The notes: generated by a model from the sequence alone, not told the origin. A DNA stretch of 64,000 nt from JAZPYZ01 sp045544455 (GCA_045544455.1 JAZPYZ010000023.1:1-64000), one strand, 5' to 3'. Shown: positions 32,957 through 42,034, counted from the stretch's first letter. A program made the numbers and translations.

Positions 32957-34003
32957 TTATTTCCAAAATTGTCTAAAGACGGCTTCAAAACTGTCTGCCA
33001 TACGGTATTGCCCAAGATCATTGGGGTGAACACCGTCGGTCAGGCAGTTATCCCAATCATCGCCCAGCACGGTCGCGCCGTCGACAAAATACACATTTTG
33101 GTCTCCGGCGACAACCGCCTTACGGTAGGTATCGAGCACCACCTCGCGGCGGGCGGCAAATTTGGGCGGATCAAACGGCAGGTCGGGTGCAGAAGCCAAT
33201 ATGATCGGCAGATCGGGGTGAGATTGACGCACCCGATCAAACAAGGGCTTGTGCCTATCGGCGAGTTGTTCCGCCGATTTGGCATTGTGATCAAAATCGT
33301 ACACGAACACGCTCATATCCAAACCGGCCAGGTATTCCGCCATTGGCGGTTCTGCCAGACAAGAACCGGAAAAACCGAGGTTGACGTACTCGGTATCCAG
33401 GCGGCGGCACAGCGTGTTGACGTAGCTCATCCCCGGTCGGCCCGAACACGCGCCGGCCGTAATGGACGAGCCGTAGAACACGACGGGTTTTTCGTGGGTG
33501 TATGGAGTGGCGGGGAGCAGTTTGGCGCCTTTTCGCAACGCGACGTACAGATGCCGCACCCCGCGATACAACGGAAAATTGATCATATAGTCCGCTTCCC
33601 CCGCCGCGACGGGACGCTCGCAACAATAGTCGTTATGCAGATCAAACGGCGGCATAAACGCGCGATGAAACACGTTGTTGCGGTACAGATCGAAACCCGA
33701 TTGGGAGAGTAAGGGCATATGCGGCATCAGTCGATGACCGCGCAGCTCGGCGCGGATCGCGATATAGTCGGAATCGGTGCGAAACCGCACGCGACCACCG
33801 CTGGTGCGACGGTTGAGGTCGTTGACACTACCCGATACGGTGCGCGCAACCGATCGAGGCATCCGCACAAATCCGTTATCGTCGGAATCAAAGATCAGCC
33901 CGTGAATCGAGAACGGCGGTTGCAGGATATCGTACCATACGATATCCTCTTGGGTGATGTTGGCATCCACCACCATATTCTTATCGATCTGCTCGATTTG
34001 CAC
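32957..34003 (-). CDS. two-domain SGNH/GDSL hydrolase
   Basis: 348 residues. An N-terminal beta-sandwich (~residues 1-150) precedes an SGNH domain with VVFYGSSITAGACSGRPG (nucleophile Ser), NLGFSGSCLAEPP, VYDFDHNA and DGVHPNDLG (Asp and His of the triad). This two-part form is seen in carbohydrate esterases. The start is GTG at 34003 with AAAGGAGAGG upstream; it overlaps the MFS transporter gene by 23 bp, so the two are cotranscribed. No signal peptide is seen. Confidence 0.87.
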   Translation of the reverse strand: MQIEQIDKNMVVDANITQEDIVWYDILQPPFSIHGLIFDSDDNGFVRMPRSVARTVSGSVNDLNRRTSGGRVRFRTDSDYIAIRAELRGHRLMPHMPLLSQSGFDLYRNNVFHRAFMPPFDLHNDYCCERPVAAGEADYMINFPLYRGVRHLYVALRKGAKLLPATPYTHEKPVVFYGSSITAGACSGRPGMSYVNTLCRRLDTEYVNLGFSGSCLAEPPMAEYLAGLDMSVFVYDFDHNAKSAEQLADRHKPLFDRVRQSHPDLPIILASAPDLPFDPPKFAARREVVLDTYRKAVVAGDQNVYFVDGATVLGDDWDNCLTDGVHPNDLGQYRMADSFEAVFRQFWK

Positions 34004-35168
34004 AAAAATCCTCTCCTTTATACCGATTGACTCGTTCGGTCATGGTCAGTTGTAATAGGACAAACGCCGCTAACACGAACGGATAAGTAGCCATATGAAG
34101 ATGTTCGGCGATGAGACCGAACAACGGCGGCATCAGCGTAGTACCGGTATACGCGCTAGCCATTTGAATGCCGACAATAGCGTGGGAATTTTCTTTCCCG
34201 AAATGGTGTGGCGTGGCATGGATGATCGACGGGTAGACCGGGGCAGCACCCACACCGCAAACCAACAAACCGATCAAAGCCGACACAGAGGTATGAACCG
34301 GCACCATCATGAGCACCAGTCCCACACCGATAACGCCGGTTCCGATACGGATCATGTGTTTATCCCCGACACGGTCGGCGACGAAACCACTGATAAACCG
34401 GCCAACGGTGATGCCGAGATAAAACAAGGCCGCGAAGGTGGTGGCAATTTCGGCATCGACGCCGCGGTATTCGACCAAGTAACTGCTCGCCCACAAGCCG
34501 GCCGTCGATTCAAATGCGCAGTAACCGAAAAACGCCAACAAGATCGCCGGGACTCCTTTGATCCGTACCGCCCCACGCAACCCGATATTGGCTTCCTCGA
34601 TCGGTTCACCGAGATCGCCGGATCGTCGTTGCCATAACGGTAACGATACAAACAACACCAGTGTCAACACGATCTGAATCACCGATACGATACCGTATCC
34701 GGATCGCCAGCCGTGTCCGGCACTGACCATAAAGCCCATAATATACGGACCAATCGTCGCGCCCACACCCCAAAAACAATGCAACCAACTCATGTGCCGG
34801 GACGCATAATGCAACGCAACGTAGTTGTTGAGTGCCGCGTCGATCGAACCGGCGCCAAGACCGTAAGGGATCGCGCAGATACACAACATCGTAAAGGATT
34901 GCGATAGCGAAAAACCGGCCAGTGCAACGGCGGTGAGCATAACGCTGATCGCCGTAACCGGACCGGCACCCCATTTCCGGGTAAGCGAGTCCGACAACAG
35001 ACTGGACACAATGGTTCCGGAGGAAATGAGAACCGAGAGAATACCGGCATAGGACAACGGCAAATCAAGATCGATCACCATGACCGGCCACGCCGCACCC
35101 AACAAGGAATCCGGTAAACCCAAACTGATAAACGCCACATAGATAATGGCTAATAATAGCGAAACCAT
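33981..35168 (-). CDS. MFS transporter
   Basis: 395 residues with 11-12 membrane helices. It resembles fucose/sugar-type permeases: GLPDSLLGAAWP in helix 1, a central loop near residue 190 and a repeat in the second half (FVADRVGDKHMIRIG). Substrate unknown; co-location with a carbohydrate-esterase-like SGNH gene suggests a sugar or glycoside. Its start follows the decarboxylase stop by 12 bp. Confidence 0.87.
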   Translation of the reverse strand: MVSLLLAIIYVAFISLGLPDSLLGAAWPVMVIDLDLPLSYAGILSVLISSGTIVSSLLSDSLTRKWGAGPVTAISVMLTAVALAGFSLSQSFTMLCICAIPYGLGAGSIDAALNNYVALHYASRHMSWLHCFWGVGATIGPYIMGFMVSAGHGWRSGYGIVSVIQIVLTLVLFVSLPLWQRRSGDLGEPIEEANIGLRGAVRIKGVPAILLAFFGYCAFESTAGLWASSYLVEYRGVDAEIATTFAALFYLGITVGRFISGFVADRVGDKHMIRIGTGVIGVGLVLMMVPVHTSVSALIGLLVCGVGAAPVYPSIIHATPHHFGKENSHAIVGIQMASAYTGTTLMPPLFGLIAEHLHMATYPFVLAAFVLLQLTMTERVNRYKGEDFCANRADR

Positions 35169-35180
35169 CCTATTCCCTCT

Positions 35181-36527
35181 CTATTCCGCCACCACGCGGC
35201 AGTCGGCGATCCCGTAATACCGCATGGTTTCGATCGCGGCGGTATCAATCCGTTCGCCGCAGACCGCGATCGGGACGGCCGGCGGACAAGATACCGTCGG
35301 ATCGGCAAGCACCAGTCCCTCGCACCGATCGATCGGTACCAGCCGTGACGGCGCAAACATCGCTTGCCGCACGGTCATCGTCCGTTTCGGAATCGGCGGT
35401 ATCATCGGCATTTCGGCGATCGGTGCACGGCGTTCTAACGCCAGCAACACCGTTTGCAAACGATCGATTGATTCGTCCGCAATATCCGGCGTAAACATAC
35501 ACACAAGATAATCCGGATCGGCAAACTCGCATACGATACGGTGCGAGGCCAAATACGCCGACAGTTCCTCGCCGGTATATCCGTACGATTTAGTCGCCAT
35601 CGTGAGTTTTAACGGTTCGTCCCCGACAAGGGTAAACCCATGGGTGGTGAGCGCTTGTTTTAAGATATCGATCCGTTGCACACACGTGGCCAACGCCTCA
35701 CGATAACCGTCCGCCAGATACGCGTTGGCACGGTCGAGTGACTGCAAAATCAAATAGGATGGACTGGTTGAGGCAAACAACGCCATCGCTCGGGCTGCAT
35801 TTTCGATCACAACGGGCGATACCGTCTTATTCAGATGCAGATACGCACCACCGGTAAGGACCGGCAGGGTTTTATGCGCGGAATCACAACACATGTCCGC
35901 GCCCAGATCGATCGGATGGCGCGAAGTCGATAAAAACTTCAAGTATGCGCCGTGGGCGTTGTCGCAAAGCAACAATACCCCGTGCCGATGACACACCTGT
36001 GCCAGGCCGGCTATATCGGCCGTATGACCGAGATAATCAGGTGACGTAACGTAAAAGGCGATCGGTTTGACCGGCATGGCAGACAACATCGTCTCTAACC
36101 GCGTGGCGGATACGTCGCACGACAACAAACAATCGGCGTGTTCGGGGTACACCCATTCGACATCCAGATCGAGCAAGGCCACGGCGCTCAAAAACGTCTT
36201 ATGCGCGTTACGACAGGCCAACACCGTCGCGCGTTTGGCCGCATCGCGCCGCGTCAACAGCGCAAGATACAACATCGCGCGGATCGCGAGCGATGAGCCT
36301 TCACACGAATATATCGTTTGGCCGCTGCCAAACAGATTCGTCGCGTTTTGTTGGCTTTCGGCAATAATACCGGTCGCCGCGTACAGTACGTCTGCGCCGT
36401 CGATTTCGGTGATGTCCAACGATTCTACCCCCAACCGCGTCCGGCCTTTGTGACCGGGCATGTGCAGACGGGTAGCATCGGTATTGGCGTACGCTTTTAC
36501 AAAATCACAAATCGGTGTATTCATCAT
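35181..36527 (-). CDS. Orn/Lys/Arg decarboxylase-family PLP enzyme
   Basis: 448 residues, fold type I. RLHMPGHKGR at the N-terminus and DSAHKTLPVLTGGAYLH with the PLP lysine (~residue 235) identify the family; CDNAHGAYL carries the PLP-ring aspartate. It is the short form lacking the N-terminal response-regulator-like wing, as in clostridial and Bacillus SpeA/YaaO/Cad-like proteins. Arginine, lysine or ornithine could be the substrate. Its ATG overlaps the SCIFF maturase stop (ATGA), so they are translationally coupled. Confidence 0.88.
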   Translation of the reverse strand: MMNTPICDFVKAYANTDATRLHMPGHKGRTRLGVESLDITEIDGADVLYAATGIIAESQQNATNLFGSGQTIYSCEGSSLAIRAMLYLALLTRRDAAKRATVLACRNAHKTFLSAVALLDLDVEWVYPEHADCLLSCDVSATRLETMLSAMPVKPIAFYVTSPDYLGHTADIAGLAQVCHRHGVLLLCDNAHGAYLKFLSTSRHPIDLGADMCCDSAHKTLPVLTGGAYLHLNKTVSPVVIENAARAMALFASTSPSYLILQSLDRANAYLADGYREALATCVQRIDILKQALTTHGFTLVGDEPLKLTMATKSYGYTGEELSAYLASHRIVCEFADPDYLVCMFTPDIADESIDRLQTVLLALERRAPIAEMPMIPPIPKRTMTVRQAMFAPSRLVPIDRCEGLVLADPTVSCPPAVPIAVCGERIDTAAIETMRYYGIADCRVVAE

Positions 36528-37906
36528 TCTTCATCCAATGTTTTCGCAACTTCCAGCATAATGGCGCATTCCATCCGTTTACGGAACAGTTCGCATCCGT
36601 ATTGGTATACCCCTTGTACGCTGCCGGTCGCGTGATAGGCGTGGGCGGCACAACCGCCGGAACAATACAGTTTCGCCCAACAATCGGCGCATTCCGGACG
36701 GGTATAGACGTTGCACGCGGCAAACTCCTCTTGCACCGCGTGGTTGGTAACACCATTCCAGATATCGCCGAGTTTAAACCGTTCTTCCCCGACGAATTGA
36801 TGGCAGGGATACAGGTCGCCCCACGGGGTAACCGCCATGTATTCGGTACCCGAACCGCAACCCGAAATGCGTTTATATACACACGGGCCGCCTTTAAGGT
36901 CGATCATGTAGTGATAGAAGGTGAAGGGATTGCCGGCACGGTGCCGTTCGAGCATGAGTTCGGCCAGTTTTTCGTATTGTTCGAGTACGATGGGCATATC
37001 TTCGGCGGTGAGGGTGGACGGTTCGTCCGCCGGGCCAACCACCGGTTCCATGCTCAGTTCGTTGAATCCGAGATCAAGCATCGTTTCGATATCCTTTAAG
37101 AAATCGGGATTCGCATGGGTGAAGGTGCCGCGCATATAATAGTTCTTGCCGTCACGCGCTGCGACCAGCTTTTGAAATTTCGGCACGATCTTTTCCCAAC
37201 TTCCGTTGCCGGCATAGTCCACCCGATACCGGTCATGAACCTCTTTGCGGCCGTCCAAACTAAGCACCACGTTACTGCATTCGCGGTTGGCAAATTCGAT
37301 GACGTCGTCATCGATGAGTACCCCGTTGGTGGTGAGGGTGAACCGGAAATTTTTGCCGGCGGCCTGCTCGATCGAACGGGCATAGGCGACCAGATCTTTG
37401 ACCACCTGAAAATTCATCAACGGTTCACCGCCGAAAAAGTCCACTTCCAGGTTGCGGCGCCCTTTTGAGTTGGCTACCAAGAAATCCAACGCCTGTTTAC
37501 CGACTTCGAAACTCATCATCGCACGTTCGCCGCTGTATTTTCCCTGACTGGCAAAGCAGTACGAACAATTGAGGTTACAGGTATGCGCGATGTGCATACA
37601 CAACGCCTTGACCACACCGGCACTTCGCTCTTTGAGCGTGCCGGCCATCGAGGAAAACCGGTCCGGTGTAAACAGTTTCCCGGCCGCCTTCAACTCTTCG
37701 ATTTGGGCAAAACAGGCTTCGATCGCCTCTTCGTTGACGGTTTCGTCATCGGCATAAACGCTCAACACGTGCGCCTTGATAACGGCTTTGTCTTCGGTCT
37801 CGTACCGTGTGATAATATCGTAGGTAGCCTCATCCACCACGTGAATCGAGCCGGAATAGACGTCCAACACGATGTTGAGGCCACCGAGTTTATACGCATG
37901 AATCAT
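36524..37906 (-). CDS. radical SAM SCIFF (ranthipeptide) maturase
   Basis: 460 residues. The radical SAM cluster motif CNLNCSYC is near residue 105, DFFGGEP near 150 and the SPASM cysteines in the last ~120 residues (CGSGTEY, YPCHQFVG, CADCWAKLYCSGGC). An N-terminal peptide-recognition-like region begins MIHAYKLGGLNIVLDVYSG. This is the clostridial enzyme that forms thioether cross-links in SCIFF. Its substrate gene lies 67 bp upstream, separated by a hairpin. The ATG at 37906 has GGAG at a long but acceptable spacing. Confidence 0.95.
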   Translation of the reverse strand: MIHAYKLGGLNIVLDVYSGSIHVVDEATYDIITRYETEDKAVIKAHVLSVYADDETVNEEAIEACFAQIEELKAAGKLFTPDRFSSMAGTLKERSAGVVKALCMHIAHTCNLNCSYCFASQGKYSGERAMMSFEVGKQALDFLVANSKGRRNLEVDFFGGEPLMNFQVVKDLVAYARSIEQAAGKNFRFTLTTNGVLIDDDVIEFANRECSNVVLSLDGRKEVHDRYRVDYAGNGSWEKIVPKFQKLVAARDGKNYYMRGTFTHANPDFLKDIETMLDLGFNELSMEPVVGPADEPSTLTAEDMPIVLEQYEKLAELMLERHRAGNPFTFYHYMIDLKGGPCVYKRISGCGSGTEYMAVTPWGDLYPCHQFVGEERFKLGDIWNGVTNHAVQEEFAACNVYTRPECADCWAKLYCSGGCAAHAYHATGSVQGVYQYGCELFRKRMECAIMLEVAKTLDEE

Positions 37907-37934
37907 AATCCTTGTTCTCCAAAACATTCATTAG

Positions 37935-37966
37935 TAAAAATGCCGCCTTTCGGCGGCATTTTTTAG
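37935..37966 (-). terminator. hairpin between SCIFF gene and its maturase
   Basis: Stem AAAAATGCCGCC/GGCGGCATTTTT with loop TTTC. It probably terminates most SCIFF transcripts while some read through into the maturase, giving more peptide than enzyme; that ratio is inference. Confidence 0.85.
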
Positions 37967-37973
37967 AAACATC

Positions 37974-38120
37974 TTATTTCTCTTTGTTTTCGCATTGTTG
38001 GTTCGCAATGCCGCAGCTGGTTTTGCAAGCCGATTGGCACGAGGTTTGGCATTCGCCGCAACCACCGTTTTTCGCGCTTTCGCAAAGATTTTTGGTTTCC
38101 AACGTTTTAATCGCTTTCAT
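37974..38120 (-). CDS. SCIFF ranthipeptide precursor (six cysteines in forty-five)
   Basis: 48 residues starting MKAIKTLETKNLCESAKNGG. The conserved block has cysteines at 21, 24, 28, 32, 36 and 43 (GGCGECQTSC, QSACKTSC, then QQC), the pattern that names the family. An extra Cys is present at residue 13. Thioethers from Cys donors to alpha carbons are installed by the adjacent radical SAM enzyme. AGGGGG lies 9 nt before the ATG. The peptide is nearly universal in Clostridia and its cellular role is still open. Confidence 0.96.
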   Translation of the reverse strand: MKAIKTLETKNLCESAKNGGCGECQTSCQSACKTSCGIANQQCENKEK

Positions 38121-38167
38121 GGATCATATCCCCCTAAATGAAAGAATTCATAATACTATATGCCTTG

Positions 38168-38196
38168 ATTATAGCACAACAACCCGGTCTTGTCTA
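38168..38196 (-). promoter_or_regulatory. promoter of the SCIFF operon
   Basis: Minus strand: TAGACA (38191-38196), 17 bp, TATAAT (38168-38173), leaving a leader of about 40 nt before the SCIFF start. Confidence 0.8.
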
Positions 38197-38215
38197 CTTT
38201 TTTATTTATTTTTTC

Positions 38216-38311
38216 TTATAAACATGAACCGCCTTGATTGAGCGTTTGACGAACCACCATGCCGTCGAGGGCGCGGACGGGAATCTGCTTTTGAGGTTCG
38301 GTGATATACGG
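38216..38311 (-). pseudogene. unidentified gene remnant after the FGGY kinase
   Basis: On the minus strand, directly after the kinase stop, one frame reads PYITEPQKQIPVRALDG and then MVVRQTLNQGGSCL before TAA. It looks protein-like but has no start, and the kinase's own AAGGAGTG ribosome site sits just ahead of it. It is probably the C-terminal end of a deleted downstream gene. I do not recognise the family. Confidence 0.35.
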
Positions 38312-39595
38312 TCACTCCTTGTAGGTAATAATCGAGCGTGCCGCCGCCATGTTGGTAAAATGGCCGGCCGCGATCAACGCGAACAACGCCGCGCCGTAGG
38401 CCGCTTCTTCGGTGTGGGCGGGAATCTTCAGTTTACCGCCGAAACGTTGTTCGGCAATACGGATCAAGGTGGGGTTTTTGCGAATGCCGTTGCCTGAACC
38501 GACGATGCCGTGGCAAGGCGCATGCATATCCGCGTACATCTCGTGCAATTCGGTGATCATTCCGTCGAGCACGCCGTAGGTAAGTTGTTCCGGCGTGAAA
38601 TTATCGGTTGAAACGTTGGTGATACTACCGCGTAACGTTTCGTCCGCGCGTGTACCGGCAAAACGCGTATCGACCGTCAACGTAGACGCATCGGTATTCG
38701 CGAGCATTCGGTCCATGACGGCATACACCGCATCGCCGTTCACATCGGTGATGTAGTTAAAGACCGCGGCATAAAAATCTTTCAGAACGGCGTACGCCTT
38801 GCCGCCGCAAAGTGCCGCGCCGACGATGAGATATTTGTTTTCAAAATACGGACGGGTTTCCAGTCCCGGACCGGTGACGATGGTATCGGAAATCACCGAT
38901 ACCTGACTGCCGGTACCGACGTTGAGCAAAACGTCCTGTTCGTCCGAAAGGGACGAACAGACGCTGGCTTGGTTGTCCCCAATAGCGACGCTGACAGGGA
39001 TCCCGTGATAACTGCCCGCGATGCGGTAATCCGACACGATCTGCAGATCGGCATCGTACGAACAGGTGTTGGTTTGAAGATCAAAGCAACCAAGCGACGC
39101 GGCATCGCTGACGTGGATGAGCGCTTTCGTTAAGCCGCACAGCCGCATCACAAGATAATCGTGGATGGTGCTGTACCCCACCGCCGTGGGCGGAACCAAT
39201 CCGTTTTGCCGATTGTAAAAATCGGTCACGTGTCCGTAACCCGCGTGACTGCCGAGATGCGCGGCGTAGGTGGTATCTCCGAAAGGGAGGTTGCCGCGGG
39301 CATCCTGCCAGGTGTACAGCGGACTGACGGCGATCCCGTCCTTGTCGGTATACACGATCCCGTGCATCTGTCCCGTAACGCCAATCGCGGCAATCTCGTC
39401 ATCGAGAAACCCGTCGAGGATATCGATGGCGAGGTTCAAGATCATCTCGGGAGACTGGATGCGTTCCCACGGGGCGGTGTCGGGAATAAAAGCGTTGCTG
39501 TTTTCGGTGCGGGACCGCAGCACCTGGCCGGTTTCGGTATCGATGACCACGCCGCAGATACTGGTAGTGCCCAGATCAATGCCAATTGCTTTCAT
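38312..39595 (-). CDS. FGGY-family carbohydrate kinase
   Basis: 427 residues. The N-terminal ATPase motif AIGIDLGTTSICGVVID, the substrate region GVTGQMHGIVY, LLNVGTGSQVS and the C-terminal GIVGSGNGIRKNP define an FGGY kinase, closest in motif style to sedoheptulokinase- and xylulokinase-like members. The ATG at 39595 has GGAGAAGGAG upstream and gives the family start; the frame stays open 81 codons further upstream. It phosphorylates a ketose or polyol; which one cannot be told. Confidence 0.88.
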   Translation of the reverse strand: MKAIGIDLGTTSICGVVIDTETGQVLRSRTENSNAFIPDTAPWERIQSPEMILNLAIDILDGFLDDEIAAIGVTGQMHGIVYTDKDGIAVSPLYTWQDARGNLPFGDTTYAAHLGSHAGYGHVTDFYNRQNGLVPPTAVGYSTIHDYLVMRLCGLTKALIHVSDAASLGCFDLQTNTCSYDADLQIVSDYRIAGSYHGIPVSVAIGDNQASVCSSLSDEQDVLLNVGTGSQVSVISDTIVTGPGLETRPYFENKYLIVGAALCGGKAYAVLKDFYAAVFNYITDVNGDAVYAVMDRMLANTDASTLTVDTRFAGTRADETLRGSITNVSTDNFTPEQLTYGVLDGMITELHEMYADMHAPCHGIVGSGNGIRKNPTLIRIAEQRFGGKLKIPAHTEEAAYGAALFALIAAGHFTNMAAARSIITYKE

Positions 39596-39776
39596 AACGT
39601 TCTCCTTCTCCATAACATTCAATAACCGTCGCGTTACCCGACAGGGTAACATGGCCCATCGCACACGCCGCATAACGAAGAAATGCCCCGTTTCGCGGTA
39701 TAACGAGTCGGGGGTATGGCGATGCAGTTTGACCGATAAGATCGGTTGTGGCAAGTTCATATCGAAGTATACATCC

Positions 39777-39805
39777 ATAATAGCACAGATCACCGTATGG
39801 GACAA
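39777..39805 (-). promoter_or_regulatory. probable promoter of the FGGY kinase gene
   Basis: Minus strand: TTGTCC (39800-39805), 17 bp, TATTAT (39777-39782). This leaves a long leader of about 175 nt in which I see no hairpin of note. Confidence 0.5.
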
Positions 39806-39806
39806 G

Positions 39807-40014
39807 TCATTTCCATCGATATCGCAACCTCTGGCCAATACGTTTTAAAATCGATCAAACCATGGCCTACTGCCAAAACTTCCCCAAAATGTCGATCAAG
39901 GAAATCGCGTATAACCTCGGATGTTACGACGAGTACCATTTCAGTAAACAGTTTAAAAGCATGACCGGCATGCCGTCGCAATCCTATAAACAAAACGGTA
40001 TATATACCCGGTAA
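39807..40014 (+). pseudogene. C-terminal remnant of an AraC-family regulator
   Basis: From 39862 the frame reads MAYCQNFPKMSIKEIAYNLG and continues CYDEYHFSKQFKSMTGMPSQSYK, the second AraC HTH, to TAA at 40014. Upstream SGQYVLK, in a different frame, matches the preceding AraC segment, so there is a frameshift near 39850, and the sensor domain is missing. It may be the lost regulator of the divergent FGGY kinase. Confidence 0.85.
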
Positions 40015-40021
40015 AAACACA

Positions 40022-40056
40022 ACGAGCACCCATTCGATACCGCGAATGGGTGCTCG
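40022..40056. terminator. terminator between convergent AraC remnant and desulfidase gene
   Basis: Stem ACGAGCACCCATTCG/CGAATGGGTGCTCGT with a short ATACCG-type loop. Confidence 0.75.
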
Positions 40057-40060
40057 TTCG

Positions 40061-41326
40061 TTAAATCATAAGTTTCACGATTTCTTGGTCGGTGGGTTGC
40101 ATACCGACACGACCGATATGGCCGACACAACTGATGGTGTCACCGGTATCGTCTTGCAAAAGACCGGTGTTCGACTCATACACCTTGCCTTGCATGGCAA
40201 GCGCATGGGCGAACATCGCGGCTTCCAGCGCGGAGGAGATCTTCGCCGCACAAGAGGCCTTGGCACCATCACACAAAATACCGGGAATATCCGCCAGCGT
40301 GTTGTCGATGGTATCTTTGATCTGTTCAAGCGTGCCACCGACCATATACGTTACGGCTGCGCCGGCCGCACAAGCCGCCGAAACCGCACCGCAAAACGCC
40401 GACAGTTTGCCGATGTATTCTTTTTGATACACCGTCAACAAACTCGAGAAGATCAACGCGCGGATCATCCGTTCTTCGTCGATCCCGTGTTCTCTCGCGT
40501 ATACGATGACCGGCACCGTCGACGTGATGCCTTGGTTGCCGCTACCGGACGTGATAACCACCGGCATATCGCACCCGTCCATCCGCGCTTCCGACGCGGC
40601 GGCCGCGTAAGCACGCAGTTTGGCAAACGGGTTGCCGGCATACAATTCCATAATGGCTTTGCCGATCCCAACGCCGAAATCCCCTTGCATACCGCGTTCG
40701 GCGATCGCCATGTTACAGGCGATCTGTCTATCGGTAAAGGGACGAAGAAGATCCAGTTCGATCTCATTGACAAACGCCAAAATGTGCTCGACACTCAGCG
40801 CGCGACGATCAGCCACCTCGGTGACCTCTTGCAGATCGTCGGTCATAAAGATCGTGTCCCCGTTTCGGGTAATATGTACGATGTTGGTGTGGCTGTACCG
40901 CACCTCGACCGTGACGGTATCCTGACCGGCATACAATTCGATAATAAAATGTAACGGAATGGACGATTCCAGATATTCGACCGTGCAACGGCCTTCTTTT
41001 AAAAAGGAAACGGTTTTCGCCAAGCCGGTCGCATCGACCGCTTCCAACACTTCCATATGGCGATCGGCATCTCCGGCAAACGCACCCAGCGCGCAAGCCG
41101 CCTCTACCCCGGTCATGCCGCCGGAATTCGGGATCCGGACACACCGGACGTTTTTGATGATGTTGCCGCTACACCGCGCCACGATCCGGTCCGGATATTG
41201 CGCCAACACCGATTTCCCTTTCGCCGCCGCATACGCCAGCGCAATCGGTTCGGTACAACCCATGGCCGGAATCAGTTCTTCCTGTAAAATGGCCAAAAAG
41301 TCCTGTTTAATCGTATCGCTCAACAT
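40061..41326 (-). CDS. UPF0597/CdsB-like serine dehydratase-fold enzyme
   Basis: 421 residues of the family related to the L-serine dehydratase alpha chain, including L-cysteine desulfidase. The landmarks are IPAMGCTEPIALAYAAA with a likely cluster-binding Cys, RIPNSGGMTGVEAA, SGSGNQGITSTVPVI and CAGAAVTYMVGG. It probably carries a 4Fe-4S cluster and deaminates or desulfurises an amino acid. AAAGGAG precedes the ATG. Monocistronic, with its own promoter. Confidence 0.85.
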   Translation of the reverse strand: MLSDTIKQDFLAILQEELIPAMGCTEPIALAYAAAKGKSVLAQYPDRIVARCSGNIIKNVRCVRIPNSGGMTGVEAACALGAFAGDADRHMEVLEAVDATGLAKTVSFLKEGRCTVEYLESSIPLHFIIELYAGQDTVTVEVRYSHTNIVHITRNGDTIFMTDDLQEVTEVADRRALSVEHILAFVNEIELDLLRPFTDRQIACNMAIAERGMQGDFGVGIGKAIMELYAGNPFAKLRAYAAAASEARMDGCDMPVVITSGSGNQGITSTVPVIVYAREHGIDEERMIRALIFSSLLTVYQKEYIGKLSAFCGAVSAACAAGAAVTYMVGGTLEQIKDTIDNTLADIPGILCDGAKASCAAKISSALEAAMFAHALAMQGKVYESNTGLLQDDTGDTISCVGHIGRVGMQPTDQEIVKLMI

Positions 41327-41370
41327 GGCCGTCGTCTCCTTTACGTAACCAGTATCGGGGATCTGTATGT

Positions 41371-41399
41371 ATTATACCAAAGTCGAAAAAGGTTGTAAA
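41371..41399 (-). promoter_or_regulatory. promoter of the CdsB-like gene
   Basis: Minus strand: TTTACA (41394-41399), 17 bp, TATAAT (41371-41376). Confidence 0.8.
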
Positions 41400-41414
41400 T
41401 AGGACAATACACGG

Positions 41415-41443
41415 TTTCTTTTTGTCGAAGAATGTGGTATAAT
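41415..41443 (+). promoter_or_regulatory. promoter of the cyclase gene
   Basis: TATAAT at 41438-41443 with a weak -35 (TTTCTT, 41415-41420) at 17 bp; divergent from the preceding promoter. Confidence 0.55.
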
Positions 41444-41473
41444 AAATGTAATACGCAAAAGGAGCGATACACG

Positions 41474-42034
41474 ATGCTGATCGACATTACGTTGCCCATT
41501 ACGCCGGCCATGGTACAGGATACCATTTCATCTCCCAACCCCGCGTTAGCCGGCCATTTAGGCACCCACTTTGATGTCATGAACCGAGCGTTCCCGTTAT
41601 CCTATACCAGGCGGCCGGGCATGGTGTGGGACGTATCCATCGTGCACGGACGCGACATCGGTGTCCAAGACGTGGATATCGATCAGGTCAAAGCCGGTAC
41701 GTTCGTAGCGTTTTATACCGGGTTTATCGAACAAGTCGGGTATGGTGGCGAGGGATATTTCTCGCAACATCCACAATTGTCCGACGAACTGATCGATCGA
41801 TTGTTGGAAAAGGGTGTGTCGATTATCGGGGTGGATTTCGCCGGCATACGACGCGGTTCCGAACACACCCCAAAGGATCAATATTGTGCCGATCACGGCA
41901 CCTTTGTAGTCGAGAATCTATGCCATTTAAACACGTTGGTGAAGGCCGGTGGCCGATTTATCGCGCACACCTATCCGATGCCCTTTACCGAACTGACCGG
42001 TTTGCCGTGTCGGGTAATAGCGGAACTGCCTTAA
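41474..42034 (+). CDS. cyclase-family (kynurenine-formamidase-like) metal hydrolase
   Basis: 186 residues. LIDITLPITPAM and the metal motif HLGTHFDVM (H-x-G-T-H-x-D) define the Cyclase family, which includes arylformamidase and polyketide cyclases. IIGVDFAGIRRGSEHTP lies in the usual second half. Substrate unknown; no tryptophan catabolism genes are nearby. AAGGAG lies 9 nt before the ATG. Confidence 0.87.
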   Translation: MLIDITLPITPAMVQDTISSPNPALAGHLGTHFDVMNRAFPLSYTRRPGMVWDVSIVHGRDIGVQDVDIDQVKAGTFVAFYTGFIEQVGYGGEGYFSQHPQLSDELIDRLLEKGVSIIGVDFAGIRRGSEHTPKDQYCADHGTFVVENLCHLNTLVKAGGRFIAHTYPMPFTELTGLPCRVIAELP

